From contig DFHD01000050.1 in the NCBI GenBank assembly GCA_002372545.1, positions 3,469-9,278 on the forward strand: 5,810 bases of DNA. Reading direction: 5' to 3'. The position numbers were made by a program, and so were the translations under genes. Shown piece by piece: positions 1-5,141 of this stretch. The notes beneath the pieces were generated by a model. It saw only the letters and a program-made list of their open reading frames with translations. It made no database searches and was not told where the DNA came from. The DNA comes from Lachnospiraceae bacterium UBA3732 (GTDB taxonomy: Bacteria; Bacillota; Clostridia; Lachnospirales; Lachnospiraceae). Within the stretch, counting starts at the first letter, position 1. Each line of letters opens with the position of its first letter.

Positions 1-10
1 GATACCGCAT
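1..10 (-). CDS. 5' end of a divergent gene, cut by window edge
   Basis: Reading leftward, an ATG at 10-8 is followed by codons for Arg and Tyr before the window ends. A GAGGAG ribosome binding site lies seven bases upstream, at good spacing. An in-frame ATG at 25-23 is an alternative start, but the Shine-Dalgarno fit favours the inner one. Only three codons are visible, so no product can be named. Genes divergent from Lrp/AsnC regulators are often their targets, which is a general tendency and not something shown here. Confidence 0.42.
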
Positions 11-173
11 TTCTTCGCTCCTCATAATCAGCTTACCACCAGTTTATCATAACAAAATATGATTTTTCCATATCTTTTTGCAATCTATATTCATTCATTT
101 GATCATGTAAATCCTGACATTAATGATTTTTGTTAAATTTCAATAATAACTGGATTTTTTCCTGAATTTGCTT

Positions 174-179
174 TATAAT
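174..179 (+). promoter_or_regulatory. -10 box of the Lrp-family gene
   Basis: A perfect TATAAT hexamer lies 40 bases before the ATG at 220, predicting a transcription start near 186-187. The best -35 at 17-bp spacing, TGGATT at 151-156, matches only three of six consensus positions. Confidence 0.55.
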
Positions 180-190
180 CGAAAGCGAAA

Positions 191-205
191 TAACCAATTC
201 GGTTA
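191..205. promoter_or_regulatory. 15-bp palindrome, candidate autoregulatory operator
   Basis: The sequence TAACCAATTCGGTTA is an inverted repeat with perfect five-base arms (TAACC/GGTTA) around a partly symmetric centre. It lies immediately downstream of the predicted transcription start and just before the ribosome binding site. Lrp/AsnC proteins are known to bind degenerate palindromes of about 15 bp and often repress their own genes. The site's size and place fit an autorepression operator, but binding is inferred. Confidence 0.4.
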
Positions 206-219
206 AGAAAGGAAAACAA

Positions 220-693
220 ATGGATGCTATAGATGTAAAAATCCTGACTCTTCTTCAGGAAAATGCACGTTACCCTCTGAAGTACCTTGCAGAGAAAGTA
301 TATCTTTCCTCTCCCGCCGTATCCGCCCGGATCGAACGGCTGGAAAAGCAGGGAATCATCAGCGGTTACCATGTCAGCCTGAACCCTATCGTTCTCGGCT
401 ACCATATCACCGCCTTTATCAATCTGACCCTGGAACCGAAACAGAAGCCGGATTTCTATCCCTTCATCGAGAGCTGTCCCAACGTTCTGGAATGCAACTG
501 CGTTACGGGCGCCTATTCCATGATGATCAAGGTCTGCTTTCCCAGCACCCAGGAACTGGATGGTTTTATCGGCCAGCTCCAGACCTTTGGGAGAACAGAA
601 ACCCAGATCGTTTTTTCAACTGCCGTTCAGCCACGGGGGCTGAAGCTGGGAGAACTGCTGGAGCATGATAACGAAGAAGAGCCGGAGGAATAA
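220..693 (+). CDS. Lrp/AsnC-family transcriptional regulator
   Basis: A 157-residue protein with the usual size and architecture of Lrp/AsnC regulators. Residues 2-55 form the winged or helix-turn-helix DNA-binding part (D-x-K-I-L-x-L-L-Q-x-N-A-R opening, then the recognition-helix region S-P-A-V-S-A-R-I-E-R-L and G-I-I-x-G-Y). Residues 62-140 form the RAM ligand-binding and oligomerisation domain. Such proteins are cytoplasmic dimers to octamers that sense amino acids and regulate amino-acid metabolism or transport genes. The normally acidic effector loop G-D-Y-D reads G-A-Y-S (97-100), so the ligand may differ from leucine or asparagine. The C-terminus is an acidic tail, EEEPEE. The ATG follows an AAAGGA ribosome binding site with six-base spacing. 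It stands alone, convergent with the ribosomal operon and divergent from an unseen gene at base 10, which is a candidate target. The family call is secure; the specific function is unknown. Confidence 0.93.
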   Translation: MDAIDVKILTLLQENARYPLKYLAEKVYLSSPAVSARIERLEKQGIISGYHVSLNPIVLGYHITAFINLTLEPKQKPDFYPFIESCPNVLECNCVTGAYSMMIKVCFPSTQELDGFIGQLQTFGRTETQIVFSTAVQPRGLKLGELLEHDNEEEPEE

Positions 694-710
694 TCCTCCG
701 GTTCTTCTTT
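673..710 (+). terminator. Intrinsic terminator overlapping the regulator's stop codon
   Basis: A 16-bp stem pairs 674-689 with 694-709, with one G-U pair, around a four-base loop (690-693) that contains the TAA stop. The 3' arm ends in the pyrimidine-rich TTCTTCTTT, which supplies a modest U-tract. The 5' arm therefore encodes the acidic EEEPEE tail of the regulator. Confidence 0.75.
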
Positions 711-872
711 ATGCAGCTTATATTGGACTTTGCTTTCCCATTTCTGCGGCGACGAATACCTGTTTTTATGATTGCGTTTATACCATCAGATATCATTTTT
801 GCAGCATCAGATTTCTTCAGTTTCTATTTGCATAGGTGCGATAGTATTTACTGATTACCCTTTAGATGAGAT
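711..872. other. Convergent intergenic spacer, no supported gene
   Basis: This sequence lies between the regulator's terminator and the rpsI terminator. Short open frames exist on both strands, but none has a Shine-Dalgarno sequence or recognisable protein character. No promoter or repeat of note was found. Confidence 0.6.
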
Positions 873-874
873 AA

Positions 875-917
875 AAAAGGACATCTTCAGTACTGTTTCA
901 ACTGAAAATGTCCTTTT
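875..917 (-). terminator. Strong intrinsic terminator after rpsI, possibly bidirectional
   Basis: A 17-bp stem pairs 875-891 with 901-917 around a nine-base loop. Read leftward, it starts eight bases past the rpsI stop and ends in a run of six T residues. In that direction the one imperfect pair is a G-U wobble; in the rightward RNA it is a C-A mismatch. A weaker TTTTATCTTTATT tract on the other side could also stop rightward readthrough from the regulator gene. Confidence 0.92.
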
Positions 918-924
918 ATCTTTA

Positions 925-1320
925 TTATCGCTTTGAGAACTGCGGAGCGCGGCGTGCTCCCTTCAAACCGTACTTCTTTCTTTCCTTCATTCTGGAATCT
1001 CTGGTCAGGAAACCAGCCTTCTTCAGAATGGGTCTGTACTCCTCGCCTGCATCACACAGCGCTCTGGAGATACCATGACGGATCGCACCAGCCTGACCGG
1101 TGAAACCGCCGCCATATACGTTAACCAGTACATCGAACTTGCCGGCTGTGCCCGTTACGGCGAACGGCTGACGAACGATTACCTTCAGGGTCTCAAGACC
1201 GAAGTAATCCTCGATGTCCTTCTTATTTACTGTAATCTTACCTGTTCCCGGCGTAACATATACACGAGCAACGGAGCTCTTTCTTCTGCCGGTTCCATAG
1301 AATCTTGAAGACTTTGCCAT
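925..1320 (-). CDS. rpsI: 30S ribosomal protein S9
   Basis: A 131-residue protein of normal length for bacterial S9 (uS9). It has the family's Y-G-T-G-R-R-K-S-S-V-A-R-V opening (residues 8-20), the G-G-G-F-T-G-Q-A-G-A-I-R-H-G-I motif (70-84), and the basic end with K-K-Y-G-L-K-G-A-R-R-A-P-Q-F-S-K-R. The C-terminal S-K-R tail of S9 reaches into the 30S P site and contacts the tRNA anticodon region; it is intact here. The ATG has a TAGGAGG ribosome binding site with good spacing. It lies 18 bases after rplM, the conserved rplM-rpsI pair, and is the last gene of that transcript, followed directly by a strong terminator. Confidence 0.98.
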   Translation of the reverse strand: MAKSSRFYGTGRRKSSVARVYVTPGTGKITVNKKDIEDYFGLETLKVIVRQPFAVTGTAGKFDVLVNVYGGGFTGQAGAIRHGISRALCDAGEEYRPILKKAGFLTRDSRMKERKKYGLKGARRAPQFSKR

Positions 1321-1338
1321 GTTCTTTGCCTCCTACTC

Positions 1339-1773
1339 TTAGTACTTGATCTCAAGCACTTCAGGCTGCTGTGCCTGATGCTTGTGCTCCGGTCCTGCGT
1401 AAACAAACAGCTTCTTGAACATCTGTCTGCCCAGGGGGCCCTTCGGAAGCATACCCTTTACTGCATGCTCTACAGCAAATGTGGGCTTCTTGGCAAGGAC
1501 TTCCTTAAGAGTAGCGGACTTCAGACCACCGATGTACTCGGAATGTCTGTAGTAGATCTTGTCCTCCATCTTCTTACCGGTCACTTTAATCTTCTCTGCA
1601 TTTACAACGATCACATAATCCCCTGTATCAATATGGGGTGTGAAGGTCGGCTTATTCTTGCCTCTCAATACCTTTGCAACTTCAGATGCCAGACGGCCAA
1701 GTGTCTTGCCTTCCGCATCCACCACATACCATTTTCTCTCAATGGTTGCAGGACTAGCCATAAACGTCTTCAT
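1339..1773 (-). CDS. rplM: 50S ribosomal protein L13
   Basis: A full-length 144-residue L13 (uL13), an early-assembling large-subunit protein that binds 23S rRNA. Family hallmarks visible are R-K-W-Y-V-V-D-A-E-G-K-T-L-G-R-L-A-S (13-30), L-R-G-K-N-K-P-T-F-T-P-H-I-D-T-G-D-Y-V (36-54), Y-Y-R-H-S-x-Y-x-G-G-L, and G-M-L-P-K-G-P-L-G-R. The ATG is preceded by AAGGAGGAA with eight-base spacing, a very strong site. It is the first gene of the rplM-rpsI transcript, driven by a consensus promoter at 1923-1895. A leader of about 115 bases precedes it, long enough for the autogenous L13 control known in Firmicutes. Confidence 0.98.
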   Translation of the reverse strand: MKTFMASPATIERKWYVVDAEGKTLGRLASEVAKVLRGKNKPTFTPHIDTGDYVIVVNAEKIKVTGKKMEDKIYYRHSEYIGGLKSATLKEVLAKKPTFAVEHAVKGMLPKGPLGRQMFKKLFVYAGPEHKHQAQQPEVLEIKY

Positions 1774-1888
1774 CGCAGGCGTTCCTCCTTATCAAAGTAT
1801 CAAACAATCGAATTCATTATCTTTGCATGTGCAAGCTAACGGTATGTCGTTCCGGGGCATTGGCCGACAAACAGTCCACTCGTCACGA
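1774..1888 (-). promoter_or_regulatory. Candidate L13 leader (structured 5' UTR of rplM)
   Basis: The predicted transcript carries about 115 untranslated bases before rplM. Short hairpins are visible: TGTCG (1869-1865) with CGACA (1849-1845), and TTGC (1834-1831) with GCAA (1826-1823). A CAAAG/CTTTG pairing (1825-1821 with 1797-1793) could bring the structure close to the ribosome binding site. Firmicutes rplM genes often have an autoregulatory L13 leader RNA. I could not match the consensus from memory, so this is a positional and structural candidate. Confidence 0.4.
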
Positions 1889-1894
1889 AAACAT

Positions 1895-1923
1895 ATTTTA
1901 TCCCAAAACCAGCCTGTTGTCAA
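1895..1923 (-). promoter_or_regulatory. Consensus sigma-A promoter for rplM-rpsI
   Basis: Read leftward, a perfect -35 TTGACA (1923-1918) is separated by exactly 17 bases from TAAAAT (1900-1895), five of six positions of the -10 consensus. Transcription should start near 1888. This separates rplM-rpsI from truA, although readthrough from truA is also possible because no clear terminator lies between them. Confidence 0.87.
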
Positions 1924-1957
1924 GGGATTTTCCTGACATTTTTTCTGATCCCGACTT

Positions 1958-2737
1958 TTACAACTTCGCCCGAATAGTCGGAAAGAACGCATCCGGATAG
2001 CGGATTTCCTCCAGGCAGAGTCCTTTTGCTGGCGCGGTGGGGCCGGCCAGCGTCCTGTCCTTTTCCCGAAGAGCATATAGAACACTTTCCCGATTGCGAA
2101 GCCCTGCGCCAATCTCCACCAGGGTTCCGGCAATGATCCGCACCATATTATAAAGGAAGCCGTTTCCTGTTACGCGGATATAGATCAGCTCCGGCTTCTC
2201 GACGCTTCTTTGCACTGTTACATCATAGATAGTCCGCACCGTCGTCTCAGCACTTGTTCTGGCAGAGCAAAACGCCTTAAAGTCATGGGTTCCCACCAGA
2301 TGTTTTCCTGCCAGCTCCATTCCATCCAGATCCATTTCCCCATAGCGGTGCATGCTGTATCTGTTCCAGAGGGGATTTTCCGTATCGCCGTTCCAGATGG
2401 TGTAGCAATAGGTTTTTTCCGTTCTCTGATGCCGGGGATGAAAATCAGCGGCCACCTCCCCGGACTCCACCACCCGAATATCCGCAGGAAGTCTCACGTT
2501 CATCGCCTTATTGAAACGCTCCGGAGGAATCGTGCTGTCCGTATCAAAAACACAGATATTCCCCAGAGCATGAACGCCGGCATCGGTGCGGCTGGCGCCG
2601 ATCACATGGATTTCCTCCCCCGTTAGCGATTGAAGAGCCTTATTCAACTCCCCCTCGATCGTTACGGCTGTCGGCTGTTCCTGCCAGCCCGAATATGTAG
2701 TTCCGTCATATGCCACACGGCAGATGATCCTTCTCAC
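1958..2737 (-). CDS. truA: tRNA pseudouridine(38-40) synthase TruA
   Basis: A 259-residue cytoplasmic enzyme that converts uridines 38, 39 and 40 of the tRNA anticodon stem to pseudouridine. The opening M-R-R-I-I-C-R-V-A-Y-D-G-T-x-Y-x-G-W-Q is typical of the family. The catalytic motif G-A-S-R-T-D-A-G-V-H-A occupies 47-57, with nucleophile Asp52. The substrate-pocket region G-N-G-F-L-Y-N-M-V-R-I-I-x-G-T (191-205) and the C-terminal A-P-A-K-G-L-C-L motif are intact. The start is GTG, supported by an AAAGGAGA ribosome binding site about ten bases upstream and by agreement with the family's N-terminus. It lies 132 bases after the EcfT-like gene and before rplM, its usual place in Firmicutes. Its length is normal and it should be functional. 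Confidence 0.97.
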   Translation of the reverse strand: MRRIICRVAYDGTTYSGWQEQPTAVTIEGELNKALQSLTGEEIHVIGASRTDAGVHALGNICVFDTDSTIPPERFNKAMNVRLPADIRVVESGEVAADFHPRHQRTEKTYCYTIWNGDTENPLWNRYSMHRYGEMDLDGMELAGKHLVGTHDFKAFCSARTSAETTVRTIYDVTVQRSVEKPELIYIRVTGNGFLYNMVRIIAGTLVEIGAGLRNRESVLYALREKDRTLAGPTAPAKGLCLEEIRYPDAFFPTIRAKL

Positions 2738-2869
2738 CGTTCCCGTTCTCCTTTTTTATTATGCGTAACTGCTCAATAAAGGATATATGCAGATTACAAT
2801 CTCGAATGCATACATTCCATTGCATGACGGATGTGTCTGTGTAAGAGACCTCAAAATGCCATAAGCAAT
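2738..2869 (-). other. Spacer between ecfT-like gene and truA with small inverted repeats
   Basis: A 132-base gap, larger than expected within this operon. It contains short inverted repeats (GAATG/CATTC at 2804-2817 and AGATT/AATCT at 2791-2802). No convincing promoter or T-tract terminator was found. The sequence just before truA supplies its ribosome binding site. Confidence 0.4.
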
Positions 2870-3553
2870 TTATATAAATAGTAAAACCAGCACATACACC
2901 GCCATACCGGTCATCGCATAATAATCCTCTTTTTTAAACTGCAGGGGATGCACGCGGCTTCTATCCCCGCCCGCATCATAGCCTCTTCTTTGCATAGCAA
3001 TTTTCAGATTACGCGTTTCCTCAGCCGCAGCGCTGAGTACCGGGATCAGCAGAGGGATCAGGCCCCCGCCCCTTTTCTCCAGTACCCTGTATGCCGCCGT
3101 TTCTTCAGCCTCTTTAAGCATGTGCCTGAATAGGGGAATAAAATGCCAGATCAGTACAATATTCAGAGCTGTGGCCTTCCGCATTTTAAAGCCGCCGATC
3201 AGCCCGTCCAAAGAGGAAATACAGCCTGTAACAGCAGAGATCAGGTAAAAGGCAAGCATGACACACAAAAGCCTGATACCTACCATAAGCGCCGTAACAG
3301 GTTTAACCCAAATCAAAAGAATAGCAGAAAGGAAAAGAATCAATATGGCCGGAATAAGAATGGCCCTTCCCAGTCTGGCAAGCGGGAGCCTGGCCAAAAG
3401 GATTCCCGCCATAACAAGAGCAAGGGGAAATACCATGCCCTGCCATCCGGTGACCACACAGGTGGAAACCAGATAGACGATCAGCAGATACTGCTTCATT
3501 CTGGGATCCAGTCTGGTCAATATGGAGTTTTTACGTTCAGTATACCATTCCAA
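2870..3553 (-). CDS. EcfT-like transmembrane component of an ECF transporter
   Basis: A 227-residue membrane protein resembling EcfT, the scaffold that links the ATPases of an energy-coupling-factor transporter to a substrate-binding S component. After a short polar start comes the family motif L-D-P-R-M-K (15-20). Hydrophobic segments follow at about 21-55, 64-82, 86-110, 127-141 and 212-227. The cytoplasmic coupling region (about 145-200) contains K-R-G (160-162) and the well-kept second coupling motif Q-R-R-G-Y (188-192). It ends in the familiar F-K-K-E-D-Y before the last helix. The protein is shorter than the usual roughly 260 residues, with a trimmed N-terminus and an apparent loss between the two coupling motifs. 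The start is TTG, chosen for its AGAGAGGAA ribosome binding site and for the position of L-D-P-R. It lies 27 bases after the fused ATPase, so both are probably co-transcribed. No S component is in the window. Confidence 0.85.
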   Translation of the reverse strand: MEWYTERKNSILTRLDPRMKQYLLIVYLVSTCVVTGWQGMVFPLALVMAGILLARLPLARLGRAILIPAILILFLSAILLIWVKPVTALMVGIRLLCVMLAFYLISAVTGCISSLDGLIGGFKMRKATALNIVLIWHFIPLFRHMLKEAEETAAYRVLEKRGGGLIPLLIPVLSAAAEETRNLKIAMQRRGYDAGGDRSRVHPLQFKKEDYYAMTGMAVYVLVLLFI

Positions 3554-3580
3554 GACGGAATTCCTCTCTCGTTTTATAGA

Positions 3581-4987
3581 TCAGCAAATGGAATCGGGAT
3601 CAGTAAACACAAAGCACATGCCGTTTTTTCTCTGTTCAGCTATCACTGCCTTTAACTTCTTCCGTTTATCCGCATCCAGCCCGGCCATGGGACAGTCTGC
3701 AGCCAGAAGTCCGCCTTGCCGGATCAAAGCTCCAGCCAGAGAAACGATTTTTTTCTCCCCAAAAGAAAGCTTTCCGGGATTTTTCTTCAGCAGCTTTTCC
3801 GGAAAGCCCAGACGGTCCAGCATTCCGCCGGCCATCTCCAGTTTTTCATCCTTACTCATTCCTGACGGGCAGCCGGAGTACACATCCTCCAGCACCGTAT
3901 CCCTGATAAAATCTGCCGTCGGATCTGCCGATGAAAGTCCGGATATCCGTATGAGCTCCTTCCGGAGAAATATCGTTTCATTATCATGATATAAAACTCC
4001 CTCAGCCGCAGGCATCCGTCCGGATAAAAGATAAAGGAGCTCTGTTTTTCCCGTCCCGGTACCGCCGGTGATCCTGTAGCTGCCGCTTTCCCGGAAAGAA
4101 AAAGACATGGAGCGGCTTCCCGGATAGGGTCGCCAGTGGGAAACAAGCAGAAATGGATTCACTCCTCTTTTATAGACGCCGGTACAGCTGATTTTCATCT
4201 TCTGCTCTTCATTACGGTTTTTGCCGCCAATTTCAGCGGCAGGATCAGCATCCACGTTAGTACTCTCTTCTTCAGAAGCATCCTGTCCGGCCTGTTTAAT
4301 CCCGATCCCCAGATCGGCAGCATGCATGATCCGCTCTGTTGAGTCATACAAATGCCCGCCGGACAGTTCATATATTCCATCTGCAAGCCTGAGCTCTTCC
4401 TGTCTTCCGGACACAAAAATCACTGTCTGTTCACGTTTTTTCGCATGGTGCAGAATGCTGCGGAACAGAGTATACGCCTCACCGGCATTCATCAGCGCGA
4501 AGATATCATCCATCAGGATGATCTCCGGCTCGGTAATGAGGAGTCCTGCAAGAATAGTCCTGATCTTTGCTCCGCTGGAAAGGATGGCCATTCTGGTTTT
4601 CCCTCCCGGAAGGTCATAATCCTTCAGCCATTTTTTTACGGCATATCGGGTTCTGGCAGGCTCCCAGCCGGCATTTTCCGGCCCTGAAGCGAGATCCAGT
4701 GCTACCGTAGCACAAACATCCGCTTCCCCGGGCGTCTGGGGCACATAAGCCACCTCACGGCGAAGCTTACGCTCATCGAGGTGGGAATAGGGATCCAGCC
4801 CGTTTACAAGCACCTCTCCCATTTCTGCGGGACGCCTGATTCCCGCGATATACCGGAGGAGCTCACTCTTGCCGCAGCCAGTGTCTCCGGTGATACCGAT
4901 CACCGCCCCTTTAGGTACAGTAAGATCGATCTCACTTCCCTCCACGAGCCGCATATGAAGTTTTCGGAGTTGTATCTGATTCTTCAT
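3581..4987 (-). CDS. Fused, degenerate EcfA1-EcfA2-like two-domain ABC ATPase
   Basis: A 468-residue soluble protein with two ABC nucleotide-binding domains in one chain, in the slot normally held by ecfA1 and ecfA2. Domain 1 (about 4-215) has Walker A G-D-T-G-C-G-K-S (34-41), Q-loop Gln84, an EcfA1-like G-P-E-N segment, signature L-S-S-G-A (136-140), Walker B ending Asp160-Asp161, Asn167 in the D-loop, and Gly194 where the H-loop His should be. A polar, acidic linker covers about 215-264. Domain 2 (264-468) has Walker A G-G-T-G-T-G-K-T (308-315), Ala354 for the Q-loop Gln, signature L-S-F-G-E (407-411), Asp431-Cys432 for Asp-Glu, a normal A-G-L-D, and Asp463 for His, then ends five residues later. 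ATP binding is plausible; normal hydrolysis is doubtful. A longer frame back to TTG at 5065 is rejected because that start lies in a terminator hairpin. ATG 4987 fits the domain edge and follows GGAGA closely. Confidence 0.85.
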   Translation of the reverse strand: MKNQIQLRKLHMRLVEGSEIDLTVPKGAVIGITGDTGCGKSELLRYIAGIRRPAEMGEVLVNGLDPYSHLDERKLRREVAYVPQTPGEADVCATVALDLASGPENAGWEPARTRYAVKKWLKDYDLPGGKTRMAILSSGAKIRTILAGLLITEPEIILMDDIFALMNAGEAYTLFRSILHHAKKREQTVIFVSGRQEELRLADGIYELSGGHLYDSTERIMHAADLGIGIKQAGQDASEEESTNVDADPAAEIGGKNRNEEQKMKISCTGVYKRGVNPFLLVSHWRPYPGSRSMSFSFRESGSYRITGGTGTGKTELLYLLSGRMPAAEGVLYHDNETIFLRKELIRISGLSSADPTADFIRDTVLEDVYSGCPSGMSKDEKLEMAGGMLDRLGFPEKLLKKNPGKLSFGEKKIVSLAGALIRQGGLLAADCPMAGLDADKRKKLKAVIAEQRKNGMCFVFTDPDSIC

Positions 4988-5035
4988 ATTCTCCAAAACC
5001 CCGTTCCAGCCTGCTGAACAATCCCACTGCTTTTT

Positions 5036-5070
5036 AAAAAAGGCAGTTGGAAGAATACCTACCAACTGCC
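5036..5070 (-). terminator. Intrinsic terminator downstream of rplQ
   Basis: Read leftward, a perfect nine-base-pair stem (GGCAGTTGG at 5070-5062 with CCAACTGCC at 5050-5042) encloses an 11-base loop and is followed by six T residues (5041-5036). It lies about 70 bases past the rplQ stop and about 50 bases before the fused ATPase start, so it should end or attenuate ribosomal-operon transcription before the transporter genes. Confidence 0.85.
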
Positions 5071-5092
5071 AGTCTCGTGATCATGTTTCACC

Positions 5093-5114
5093 TCTGCCGA
5101 GTGTCTCCGGCAGA
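5093..5114 (-). other. Inverted repeat in the rplQ 3' region
   Basis: Seven-base arms TCTGCCG (5114-5108) and CGGCAGA (5099-5093) enclose an eight-base loop. No T-run follows in either direction, so it is not itself an intrinsic terminator. It could stabilise the rplQ mRNA end or take part in alternative folding with the terminator just downstream. Confidence 0.5.
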
Positions 5115-5141
5115 ATCATTTATTCCGGGCACAGCCAAAGC

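Larger units (their letters stand above)
26..219. promoter_or_regulatory. AT-rich divergent promoter region
   Basis: This stretch separates the leftward gene start near base 10 from the Lrp-family gene at 220. It is clearly more AT-rich than the surrounding genes. On the plus strand a perfect TATAAT sits at 174-179, but its -35 region (about 151-156, TGGATT) is poor, so activation or extra contacts may be needed. On the minus strand a possible -10, TATGAT, lies at 51-46 with no convincing -35. No gene is supported inside it. Confidence 0.5.

Noticed and set aside
711..854. 47-codon plus-strand ORF between the two convergent terminators
   Set aside because: It begins directly after a terminator, has no Shine-Dalgarno sequence and shows no recognisable protein motif.
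2707..2826. 39-codon minus-strand ORF in the ecfT-truA gap that overlaps the truA start in another frame
   Set aside because: It has no ribosome binding site and no recognisable motif; the length is within chance expectation.
3143..3655. Long open frames on the plus strand opposite the transporter genes
   Set aside because: They are antisense shadows of well-supported minus-strand genes, with no ribosome binding sites or family features.
3581..4198. Second ABC domain as a separate gene starting at ATG 4198
   Set aside because: The reading frame is continuous with domain 1 and the upstream sequence is only a weak ribosome binding site. The Met may be a relic of the former ecfA2 start, but an independent gene is not supported.
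4988..5065. N-terminal extension of the fused ATPase from a TTG at 5065
   Set aside because: The TTG lies inside the rplQ terminator hairpin and the extension has no ABC-domain character. ATG 4987 begins right at the expected domain edge.
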